Below, piece by piece: positions 1 through 6,781 of a DNA stretch of 16,164 bases (positions are counted from its first letter, which is position 1; the number at the start of each line of letters is the position of its first letter). Source of the stretch: UBA7692 sp964650845 (GTDB lineage Bacteria > Bacteroidota > Bacteroidia > Chitinophagales > LD1); assembly GCA_964650845.1 (NCBI GenBank), contig CAZYXR010000068.1, positions 1-16,164 on the forward strand. Direction: 5' to 3'. A program made the position numbers and the translations under genes. Under the pieces are notes generated by a model that made no database searches, was not told the DNA's origin, and worked only from the letters and a program-made list of their open reading frames with translations.

Positions 1-1
1 C

Positions 2-334
2 GACATTACAGAATGGCTTGAATGGTTTTTACATTGTTTGAAAAACGCAATGCTTGCCACCGAAAACACAACGCAACGCATTTTGAGAAAAGCAGAATTT
101 TGGAAACTGCACACAAACACAGCAATCAACGAACGCCAACGCACTATGCTAAATATATTGTTTGATGGATTTGATGGAAAATTAAAATCGTCAAAATGGG
201 CGAAGATTACCAAAGTTTCAACAGACACGGCATTGCGCGACATAAACAACTTAATCGAAAAAGGTATTTTGCAAGAAACAGACGAGGGAGGACGAAACGT
301 TAATTATGAATTAGCGGACTTTAAGTTGGAATAA
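2..334 (+). CDS. Fic family protein, C-terminal part (cut by window edge)
   Basis: This is the 3' end of a gene entering from the left. The frame is open from base 2 (reads DITEWLEWFLHCLKNA) to a TAA at 332-334, about 110 residues. The pattern is that of the C-terminal region of Fic-domain proteins of the DUF4172-Fic type: a 'DITEWLEWFL' helix after the Fic core, then 'NERQRTMLN.L.DGF.GKL' and a winged-helix segment with 'SSKWAKI.KVSTDTALRDI..L...G.L'. Fic proteins usually transfer AMP or another nucleotide moiety to target proteins. The catalytic HPFxxGNGR loop lies outside the window, so activity cannot be judged. The TTG at 38 and ATG at 50 are internal codons, not starts. The winged helix suggests DNA binding or autoregulation, which is inference. 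The family call is fairly sure. Confidence 0.8.
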   Translation, partial: DITEWLEWFLHCLKNAMLATENTTQRILRKAEFWKLHTNTAINERQRTMLNILFDGFDGKLKSSKWAKITKVSTDTALRDINNLIEKGILQETDEGGRNVNYELADFKLE

Positions 335-725
335 CCACAGGTATAACAAGGATAATCGTTGTGCAACCCCACCCAACAGTAAAAAGCCAATAAAATCGCC
401 CGTTTACAAAGCATACAAACCTCATTTTACGGGAGCTTTCCTTCCTCTCATTGCCTTTCTTCATAACTTGCTTCGCAGCAACTCTTTTCACGTAAATATC
501 CGCTTGGGCAAGACGCTGCTCCGAAATGAATCAACCGCTTTAACAGCATCATACCGCGTAGCCGTAAACCTACATATTCATATTTCGTCATTCCATTCAC
601 TTCACACACAAAGTAACTTACCAACAGCCAATCCTTTTTTAATTTGCTGTTTTCGGTTCATTTATGCTGATTTGTGCCGTTTTTAGAAAACACAATACAA
701 CAAAACACAATAAATCAAGCTAAAT
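335..725. other. Non-coding stretch between fic and dnaN, with a small hairpin
   Basis: No convincing gene was found on either strand. The longest open frame (468-686, plus) starts at TTG and has a low-complexity, Ser/His/Cys-rich translation with no recognisable family. Just after the fic stop lies an imperfect inverted repeat, GTATAAC at 341-347 and GTTGTGC at 358-364. It pairs over all seven positions if two G-U pairs are allowed, with an inner GAT/ATC (351-353/355-357). A second small hairpin, TTGCT-TCGC-AGCAA, is at 468-481. The dnaN promoter must lie in the right part, but I see no clear TTG/TAnnTTTG pair there. Confidence 0.4.
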
Positions 726-1844
726 ATGAAATTTATAGTTTCTACTACTTCATTACTTAAAAGCCTTCAACTTATTGGCGGTGTTATCAACTCTACTACC
801 GTGCTACCTATATTGGAGGATTTTTTGTTCGATATACAAGGCGGCAAACTAACAGTATTTGCAACCGACTTGGAAACTTCTATGAGCACCGTGGTGAATG
901 TAGAAAGCAAAGATAAAGGCAGGGTTGCAATACCTGCACGCATTTTGCTTGAAACGCTCAAAACGTTAGCCGAGCAACCCCTTACTTTTATTGTGGACGA
1001 TAAAAACTTCGGCATCGAAATTGCCAGCGAAACAGGGCGTTACAAATTGGCAGGCGAAAACCCCGAGGATTTTCCAAAAATTCCGCAGCCGGAATCTGTA
1101 ACCGACATTAACATTACAGGAAGTGTGTTGGGCAGTGCGGTTGCTAAAACACTTTTTGCGGTAAGCAGCGATGAATTGCGCCCTGCAATGACAGGCGTTT
1201 TGTTTCAAGTTGATACCGAGGGCATGACCTTTGTTTCAACCGATGCTCACAAGTTGGTAAAGCTGCACAGAGCCGATGTGCGCGCACCCAAAGCAACCCA
1301 GTTTATTGTACCTAAGAAGGCATTGAACTTATTGAAAAACGCGGTGCCTGGAAACGAATCTGCGGTGAATGTGAGCTACAATAAATCAAACGCATTTTTC
1401 TCGTTCGACAACACCAAGTTGATTTGCCGATTGATAGAAGCCAACTACCCCGATTACAATGCTGTAATTCCGGTAAACAACCCAAACAAGCTAACCGTAA
1501 ACCGTTTGGAATTTCAAAATGCACTGCGTAGAATTTCTATCTTTTCTAACAAAACAACTTATCAGGTTGTATTGAATATTGCTGGCAGCGAATTGAAAAT
1601 TTCGGCTCAGGATATTGATTTTAGCAACGAGGCAAACGAAAGACTTACTTGTAGCTACGAAGGCTCCGATTTGGATATTGCTTTCAACGCTCGCTTTTTA
1701 ATAGAAATGCTTGGTGTGTTGGATAGTGGTGATATTGAAATAGAACTTTCAACACCTACTCGCGCAGGCATTTTGCGCCCGGCAGATAAAGACGAAAACG
1801 AAGACCTGATGATGCTGGTGATGCCGGTGATGATTAACGCATAA
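726..1844 (+). CDS. dnaN: DNA polymerase III subunit beta (sliding clamp)
   Basis: The 372-residue product matches the usual length of the bacterial beta clamp (about 366-375). It forms the dimeric ring that tethers DNA polymerase III and other clamp users to DNA. The start 'MKFIVSTTSLLKSLQLIGGVI', the 'LPILEDFLFDI' and 'LTVFATDLETSM' strands of domain 1, the domain 2 run 'LFAVSSDELRPAMTGVLF' with 'FVSTDAHKL', and the C-terminal 'LMMLVMPVMINA' are all family-typical. The C-terminal residues line the pocket that binds clamp-interaction peptides. Three repeats of about 120 residues fit the length. ATG 726 is the only sensible start. dnaA and recF are not beside it; a biotin carrier gene follows 82 bp downstream across a hairpin. 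It is very likely functional. Confidence 0.97.
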   Translation: MKFIVSTTSLLKSLQLIGGVINSTTVLPILEDFLFDIQGGKLTVFATDLETSMSTVVNVESKDKGRVAIPARILLETLKTLAEQPLTFIVDDKNFGIEIASETGRYKLAGENPEDFPKIPQPESVTDINITGSVLGSAVAKTLFAVSSDELRPAMTGVLFQVDTEGMTFVSTDAHKLVKLHRADVRAPKATQFIVPKKALNLLKNAVPGNESAVNVSYNKSNAFFSFDNTKLICRLIEANYPDYNAVIPVNNPNKLTVNRLEFQNALRRISIFSNKTTYQVVLNIAGSELKISAQDIDFSNEANERLTCSYEGSDLDIAFNARFLIEMLGVLDSGDIEIELSTPTRAGILRPADKDENEDLMMLVMPVMINA

Positions 1845-1866
1845 AGTTTTTTAGGATGTAGAATTC

Positions 1867-1912
1867 ATTGATTTAAGATTTTTGTTTCTACGTCATAAAA
1901 TCTGAAATCAAT
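1867..1912 (+). promoter_or_regulatory. Long hairpin between dnaN and the biotin carrier gene
   Basis: An inverted repeat has 16-nt arms at 1867-1882 (ATTGATTTAAGATTTT) and 1897-1912 (AAAATCTGAAATCAAT), with 15 of 16 positions pairing, a single A-G mismatch (1875/1904) and a 14-nt loop. It is AT-rich and has no T-run after it on the plus strand, so it is not a classic intrinsic terminator. It ends 14 nt before the next start codon. A 10-bp palindrome CAATCGATTG (1909-1918) overlaps its right arm. It could be an mRNA 5' structure, a processing site or a protein-binding site. What is seen is only the symmetry. Confidence 0.45.
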
Positions 1913-1926
1913 CGATTGGAAATATT

Positions 1927-2415
1927 ATGATTCAGGCAACAGTTAATGGAAAACAATTTGCTGTAGAAGGCAACAATGTAAATGGCGAAAATCTTGCATT
2001 GGATTTGCAGCAAATAAACGAGCGCGATGCACACGTTTTGCTCAACCACCAATCGTACAACACCACACTAATAAGCTATAACGCAGAAGAGAAAAAAGCA
2101 ATTGTGCGCGTAAACGGCAACGATTACGAAGTAGCACTAAAAAACAACACCGATTTATTGCTCGAAAAACTTGGCATGGGCAATGTGGCAGCAAAAAAAA
2201 TAAACAACTTAAAAGCGCCAATGCCGGGCTTGATTGTAAGCATCAACGTTGCCGAAGGGCAGGAAGTAAAAAAAGGCGATGCGATATTGGTTTTAGAAGC
2301 TATGAAGATGGAAAACGTGATTAAAGCACCTGCCGATGTTACCATCAAAAAAATAAATGTAGCCCTGAAGCAAGCCGTAGAAAAAAGCGAAGTGCTGGTG
2401 GAATTTGGAGTTTGA
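1927..2415 (+). CDS. Biotin carboxyl carrier protein (biotin/lipoyl-binding domain protein)
   Basis: This 162-residue protein carries biotin for an acyl-CoA carboxylase or decarboxylase. The C-terminal half (about residues 95-162) is a biotinyl domain: 'LKAPMPGLIVSINVAEGQEVKKGDAILVLEAMKMENVIKAP', with the biotin-accepting lysine at K127 in the EAMKMEN motif. The N-terminal 90 residues form a beta-rich region ('VNGKQFAVE', 'IVRVNGNDYEVAL') typical of Bacteroidota stand-alone carriers linked to propionyl/acetyl-CoA carboxylases. Neither the biotin carboxylase nor the carboxyltransferase subunit is nearby, so the partners must be elsewhere. The gene starts at ATG 1927 after an unusual hairpin and ends 5 bp from the convergent membrane-protein gene. 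The carrier role is certain; the exact enzyme is not. Confidence 0.9.
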   Translation: MIQATVNGKQFAVEGNNVNGENLALDLQQINERDAHVLLNHQSYNTTLISYNAEEKKAIVRVNGNDYEVALKNNTDLLLEKLGMGNVAAKKINNLKAPMPGLIVSINVAEGQEVKKGDAILVLEAMKMENVIKAPADVTIKKINVALKQAVEKSEVLVEFGV

Positions 2416-2420
2416 AAAGT

Positions 2421-3737
2421 TTAGTTTTTCTTGCTATGATATACTAATCGTTGCAGCGCAATAGCAACGGGCATAAGCAATAAGATAATACCCGGCACTC
2501 GATAGCGAACAATGCTGCCAAGCACCGGAGTGGTGATGCCAATAACTGCAAATAGAAAAAAGCAAAACACCATTACGCCAAAAAGAATTCGAGTTTCATG
2601 CAAACTCATTTTTCTAAAATTAAACACTACCACCAACAGCAAAAAAAACAGCAACAAGTTTTCTGTTGCAAGCGGCAAAAGCATCAACGAAGTGGCATTC
2701 CAAATCATAGGCGCACACATTACATTCCACAATGCAAACGGAATTACCTGAGCAAAAGTCCATAAATTACTTGCCTTTACCGCAGGGATAAAAACAAAAC
2801 TTCCCGCCTTCATGTATTGCGCCAAACGTATAGAATCCCACTGCTTTTTTTCTATGCCTGCCAAAACCGACTGATGCAATAAAAAATAATCGACCGATAC
2901 CGCAAACAACAACACTGCAATTACAAAAACCACCGCCCAAACGCCCAACTTCCATTGAGTTTTTATGAAGGCAGATGAAAAGAAAAACATAACACCCAAT
3001 ACAAAACTCAACAGCACATACACTTTAAAAATTGCCAGCAACACCACCAGTAAAATCAAGACCAACCAGAAAGGAATTTTTTGAAAATTGTGTTTTACCC
3101 TTACAAGCCACCACAAAAACAAACCGAACACTAATACCAAAATGGTTTCTTTTAGCATTGCCGAACCCCACATCAATATAGAAGGAAAAAAGAACAGCAA
3201 TATGGCAAAGATTTTAGTGCTGTTTTTGCTATCGGTTGCATCTTGTAGCATTACTCTCAATGCTTTTACAAAAGCCGTAAGTCCAATAAAGCCAAAGAAA
3301 GATGCAAACAGAGAATGTATGTAAACATTGCCCAACGAAACAAACGAAAGTAGTGCATTCAGCTTGATGATAAAGCGACTGTCGTTATACAAATAACTAC
3401 GTACTTTGGGATCCCAGTGGTTAAAACCTTTAATTTGCGCTACCACATCGGGTGTATCAATATTCACCTCGCCAAGTAGTTGAAGAAACAACAAAGGTTT
3501 GGTGTAAAATAGCGAGTTCAAAAAAAGCCCGTCATCAAAGTATTTATAAATATCGGAGTTTTCTCTATCGGTATAGTAATAGGTGTAAAGCAGTGTAATG
3601 CCAAAGCCCGCCCACACCTTTACCACAAAAGCAATTAGTATTAGTTGCTTTGAAATATCGGGCAGCGCAAAAAACTTCCACTTGCTTACAACATACAGCA
3701 GCAACGCAAAAAAAACTATGTATAAAAACCAACTCAT
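2421..3737 (-). CDS. Multi-pass membrane protein, possibly GT-C glycosyltransferase-like
   Basis: The 438-residue protein is very hydrophobic, with roughly 10-11 predicted membrane helices, for example about residues 1-17, 32-55, 125-160, 178-212, 223-258, 266-287, 330-345, 360-375, 384-402 and 408-428. A hydrophilic loop after the second helix (about 55-120) is rich in acidic residues and aromatics ('YYYTDRENSDIYKYFDDG'), as in the first extracytoplasmic loop of GT-C enzymes. The motifs 'FFFPSILMWGSAMLKE' (about 183-197) and 'GSIVRYRVPGIILLLMP' (about 407-423) recall uncharacterised Bacteroidota membrane proteins found near polysaccharide genes. No glycosyltransferase or polysaccharide gene is adjacent. 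It lies 70 bp downstream of recG on the same strand and may be co-transcribed. Function is not known; an O-antigen polymerase-like or plain transport role is also possible. Confidence 0.75.
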   Translation of the reverse strand: MSWFLYIVFFALLLYVVSKWKFFALPDISKQLILIAFVVKVWAGFGITLLYTYYYTDRENSDIYKYFDDGLFLNSLFYTKPLLFLQLLGEVNIDTPDVVAQIKGFNHWDPKVRSYLYNDSRFIIKLNALLSFVSLGNVYIHSLFASFFGFIGLTAFVKALRVMLQDATDSKNSTKIFAILLFFFPSILMWGSAMLKETILVLVFGLFLWWLVRVKHNFQKIPFWLVLILLVVLLAIFKVYVLLSFVLGVMFFFSSAFIKTQWKLGVWAVVFVIAVLLFAVSVDYFLLHQSVLAGIEKKQWDSIRLAQYMKAGSFVFIPAVKASNLWTFAQVIPFALWNVMCAPMIWNATSLMLLPLATENLLLFFLLLVVVFNFRKMSLHETRILFGVMVFCFFLFAVIGITTPVLGSIVRYRVPGIILLLMPVAIALQRLVYHSKKN

Positions 3738-3807
3738 GTTTTCACCTTACGCTTTTCAAAATACCAACTGCAATAAAAAAAATACAATCCGACACACCAT
3801 GAAACCA

Positions 3808-5847
3808 TCAACTTATTTTGCTCCACAACGTTTCACTTTTTAAACTTTGAAGATAGTTGCGCAAGGCAAGGTTAGCGTTATTTTCCAGCATCGGATCTTC
3901 GTCAATAATTATTGAAGCTGCTTTTCGTGCAGCCTCTAACACTGCCACATCTTGCACCAAATCTGCAATGCGCAACTGAATATCGCCACTTTGTTTTGTT
4001 CCATCAATTTCGCCAGGACCGCGCAGGCGCAAATCCTCCTCGGCAATTACAAATCCATCGTTTGTTTCGCACATTACTTTTATTCTGTTGCGGCTGTTAT
4101 GCGATAACTTTTCGCCACTCATTAAAATGCAATAAGATTGGTCTGCGCCCCTGCCCACTCTGCCGCGCAACTGGTGCAACTGCGCCAAGCCAAACCGTTC
4201 TGAATTTTCAATCACCATCACCGAAGCATTCGGCACATTCACACCAACTTCAATCACTGTAGTTGCTACCATGATGTCGGTTTCACCGCGCACAAATCTT
4301 TGCATCTCAAAATCCTTCGTGGCGGGCGGCATTTTGCCATGCACAATACTTACAGCATAATCGGGCAATGGAAAGTAACGAGATATGGCTTCAAAACCAT
4401 GCATCAAATTTTTCAAATCCAACTCTTCGCTTTCTTCTATCAATGGATAGACAACATAGATTTGCCGACCTTCGGCAATTTGCTGTTTCAAAAAGTTAAA
4501 CACCGAAGTGCGCGAAGATTCAAAACGATGAACCGTTTTTATGGGTTTTCTGCCGGGCGGCAATTCATCTATCACGCTTACATCCAAGTCTCCATAAGTT
4601 GTCATTGCCAATGTGCGCGGAATAGGTGTTGCCGTCATTACCAACACATGAGGGGCATGTATATTTTTTGCCCATAGTTTTGCACGTTGTGCCACACCAA
4701 ATCTGTGCTGTTCATCAATAATGGCAATACCTAAATTTTTAAAAACTACTTTATCTTCCAACAAAGCATGTGTGCCAATAACAATGTGTATTGCGCCTTC
4801 TACCAAATTCGCTAAAATATTTCTGCGCGCAGCAGTTTTTGTACTGCCGGTTAGCAGCGCAACGTTAATGCCCATTGGGCGCAACAATGCGGCTATGCTT
4901 TCGGCATGTTGCGATGCCAAAATTTCGGTGGGTGCCATCAGGCAAGCCTGAAAATTATTATCTAAAGCAATAAGCATGGTGATAAGCGCAACCATAGTTT
5001 TACCGCTACCAACATCACCTTGCAGCAAACGGTTCATTTGCTTGCCGCTTAATGTATCGCGCCTAATTTCTTTTAGTACGCGCTCTTGCGCACCGGTTAA
5101 TTTAAATGGCAAATGATTTTTATAGAAATCATGAAAGTGCTTGCCCAATTCGGAAAAAAGATAGCCTTTTGAACTGCCCAATCTTATTACTTTTTGCTTG
5201 TGCAGCTTGAGTTGCATTAAAAACAATTCTTCAAACTTCAAGCGATGTTGCGCTGCGGCAAGCAGCAGTTCATTTTTTGGAAAATGAACATTAAGCATGG
5301 CATCAAATCTGCCCATCAATTTGTTGCCACGAACAATGTTTTCGGGTAGAAATTCAGGCACCTCCACAGGCTTTACCAGCTCTACCAATGCAGCAGTAAG
5401 TTTCAAAATTCCTTTGCTGTCCAAGTATCTTTTGCGGAGTGTTTCGGTGGTGGAATAAACGGGTTGCAGACCTTTGCCATCGGTCTGCACTTCGCCAATT
5501 ACCAATTCAATTTCAGGATGTGTGATATTAAACTTGCCATTAAAAATTTGTGGTTTACCGAAAAGCAAGTACGGCACATTTGCCCGGATGTTTCGCTGCA
5601 CCCAATCTATACTTTGAAACCACACCAACTCAATATTTCCACTGCCATCGGTAAAGTTTGCCACCAAGCGTTTGCCGCGCTGCTCGCCCAAAACTTTCAA
5701 GCCGGTGATACTTCCTTTTAGCTGTATAAATTGAGCGTATTCATTGATATCGCTAATTTTATGAATCTGCGAACGATCAATGTATCTAAAGGGGAAATAG
5801 TATAGCAAATCGGCACAAGTATGAATATTCAACTGCTTGCGCAGCAT
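3808..5847 (-). CDS. recG: ATP-dependent DNA helicase RecG
   Basis: RecG remodels stalled replication forks and Holliday junctions. From ATG 5847 the product has 679 residues: an OB-fold wedge domain (about 40-120), Walker A GDVGSGKT at 277-284, motif Ia 'MAPTEILA.QH', a DEQH box at 378-381, motif III 'VMTATPIPRTLA', and in the second RecA lobe 'VATTVIEVGVNVPNA' and 'QLHQLRGRVGRG'. All helicase motifs look intact. The start is odd. The conserved N-terminal segment 'SPIEYLKGVGPQKGE' is encoded in frame directly upstream (5848-5892) but no ATG, GTG or TTG precedes it. ATT at 5901-5899 or ATC at 5904-5902 would give about 697-698 residues, close to family length. I list the first ATG, but the true start is probably upstream. 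It is divergent from higBA. Confidence 0.95.
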   Translation of the reverse strand: MLRKQLNIHTCADLLYYFPFRYIDRSQIHKISDINEYAQFIQLKGSITGLKVLGEQRGKRLVANFTDGSGNIELVWFQSIDWVQRNIRANVPYLLFGKPQIFNGKFNITHPEIELVIGEVQTDGKGLQPVYSTTETLRKRYLDSKGILKLTAALVELVKPVEVPEFLPENIVRGNKLMGRFDAMLNVHFPKNELLLAAAQHRLKFEELFLMQLKLHKQKVIRLGSSKGYLFSELGKHFHDFYKNHLPFKLTGAQERVLKEIRRDTLSGKQMNRLLQGDVGSGKTMVALITMLIALDNNFQACLMAPTEILASQHAESIAALLRPMGINVALLTGSTKTAARRNILANLVEGAIHIVIGTHALLEDKVVFKNLGIAIIDEQHRFGVAQRAKLWAKNIHAPHVLVMTATPIPRTLAMTTYGDLDVSVIDELPPGRKPIKTVHRFESSRTSVFNFLKQQIAEGRQIYVVYPLIEESEELDLKNLMHGFEAISRYFPLPDYAVSIVHGKMPPATKDFEMQRFVRGETDIMVATTVIEVGVNVPNASVMVIENSERFGLAQLHQLRGRVGRGADQSYCILMSGEKLSHNSRNRIKVMCETNDGFVIAEEDLRLRGPGEIDGTKQSGDIQLRIADLVQDVAVLEAARKAASIIIDEDPMLENNANLALRNYLQSLKSETLWSKIS

Positions 5848-5976
5848 TTCACCTTTTTGCGGACCAACTCCTTTTAAATATTCTATGGGCGATTGAAGAA
5901 TGATAAGCGAACTTTTTTGGGCGAAAAATAAGTGGTATGTTTTTGAACACGAGAATTTATTTTGATGCCCATTCCA

Positions 5977-6007
5977 TTGTTTACAATTGGTAAACTTTAT
6001 ACCTTCG
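5977..6007 (+). promoter_or_regulatory. Bacteroidota-type promoter of higBA
   Basis: A -33 element TTG (5977-5979), a 20-nt spacer and a -7 element TACCTTCG (6000-6007) fit the known Bacteroidota TTG / TAnnTTTG promoter with one deviation. The -7 element ends only 4 nt before the higB ATG, so the transcript would be leaderless or nearly so. The spacer holds an inverted repeat. Confidence 0.6.
5979..5995. promoter_or_regulatory. Probable HigA operator palindrome
   Basis: The perfect inverted repeat GTTTAC-AATTG-GTAAAC has 6-bp arms and a 5-bp centre. It sits exactly between the -33 and -7 elements of the higBA promoter. HigA-type antitoxins are dimeric HTH proteins known to repress their own operon by binding such palindromes, so autorepression is the natural reading, but it is inference. 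The site is also upstream of the divergent recG. Confidence 0.6.
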
Positions 6008-6011
6008 CCTC

Positions 6012-6326
6012 ATGTTCAATATTATTGCGAGGAAAACGCTGAATGAATATGGGAATAAATATCCCGAAGCAAAAGCCGCCTTGCAAAAATGGTATCACGA
6101 ATTGTTAGAAGCTGATTTTAAAAATTTCAACGAACTGAAAAGTGCGTATAAAAATGCAAGCATAGCGGCAGACGACAGGGTTGTATTCAATATACACGGA
6201 AACAAATACAGGTTAGTGGTAAGAGTCAATTTCCAGTTTAAAGCAATTCAGGTAAAGTGGTTTGGGACACATAAGGAATACGATAAAATAAACATAAGCA
6301 CAGTTAGTTATAAAAAGGATAAATAA
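6012..6326 (+). CDS. higB: Type II toxin HigB, mRNA interferase family
   Basis: The 104-residue protein has the pattern of the HigB_toxin family (RelE superfamily ribosome-dependent mRNases). Features are the N-terminal helix with 'KYPEAKAALQKWYHEL' (about 16-31), a basic beta-sheet core 'DDRVVFNIHGNKYRLVVRVNFQFKAIQVKWFGTHKEYDKI' (about 54-92), and a lysine-rich tail. Lys/Arg/His/Tyr residues of the 'RLVVRV' and 'FGTHKEYDKI' strands are where the family's catalytic and RNA-contacting residues lie. Length is normal for the family (about 95-105). The stop codon overlaps the higA start by one base (TAATG at 6324-6328), the usual translational coupling in toxin-first TA operons. The N-terminus matches the family at ATG 6012. 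It looks intact. Confidence 0.9.
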   Translation: MFNIIARKTLNEYGNKYPEAKAALQKWYHELLEADFKNFNELKSAYKNASIAADDRVVFNIHGNKYRLVVRVNFQFKAIQVKWFGTHKEYDKINISTVSYKKDK

Positions 6327-6679
6327 TGATTGTAAAAATTATCAGGAATGAGCGTGAATACAATGCTGCAGTAAAACGCGCAGATGAAATTTTTGACGCA
6401 AAGCGCGGCACTGCCAAAGGCGATGAGTTATCGCTTTTACTTTTGGTGATTAAAGATTACGAAGACCGCACGCACCCCGTTCCAGTTCCTGACCCAATTC
6501 AGGCATTGAAGATAAAAATGGAAGAGCAAGGCTTGAGTAACAAAGACCTTGAACCGTATATCGGTAGCAAAAGCTATGTTTCGCAAATCTTAAACAAACG
6601 CAAACCATTAACTGCCGAAATCATGAAAATGCTACACTCAAAATTGGGCATCCCTGCTAATATTCTTTTGGCTTCATAA
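6326..6679 (+). CDS. higA: Antitoxin HigA, XRE-type helix-turn-helix
   Basis: The 117-residue partner of HigB neutralises the toxin and represses the operon. The N-terminal part (about 1-50), acidic and helical, resembles the COG5499-type antitoxin arm ('KRADEIFDAKRGTAKGDELSLLLLVIKDYED'). The 'HPVPVPDPIQALKIKMEEQGLSNKDL' stretch leads into an XRE helix-turn-helix at about 60-105, with recognition-helix-like 'GSKSYVSQILNKRKPLT'. The C-terminus ends 'LGIPANILLAS', typical of the family. It overlaps higB by one base, so the two are one transcription unit. The probable operator is the palindrome at 5979-5995. The gene converges on xth and no terminator is evident in the 100 bp between them. Confidence 0.92.
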   Translation: MIVKIIRNEREYNAAVKRADEIFDAKRGTAKGDELSLLLLVIKDYEDRTHPVPVPDPIQALKIKMEEQGLSNKDLEPYIGSKSYVSQILNKRKPLTAEIMKMLHSKLGIPANILLAS

Positions 6680-6781
6680 AAAAACACTTTACTAAGATAA
6701 ACTGCCTGTGGTCATTTATTTGTAGCAGTACAAAGTAACGGAATCATCGAAAGAAACAGAGTGATAAAAATGAATTGACTA

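Noticed and set aside
341..364. A genuine integron attC site
   Set aside because: The arms do not fit RYYYAAC/GTTRRRY, the spacing is too short and no integrase or second site is visible; kept only as a weak similarity.
468..686. 72-residue open frame on the plus strand upstream of dnaN
   Set aside because: It starts at TTG, has a low-complexity Ser/His/Cys-rich translation, matches no family I know and has no start signal. Most likely chance.
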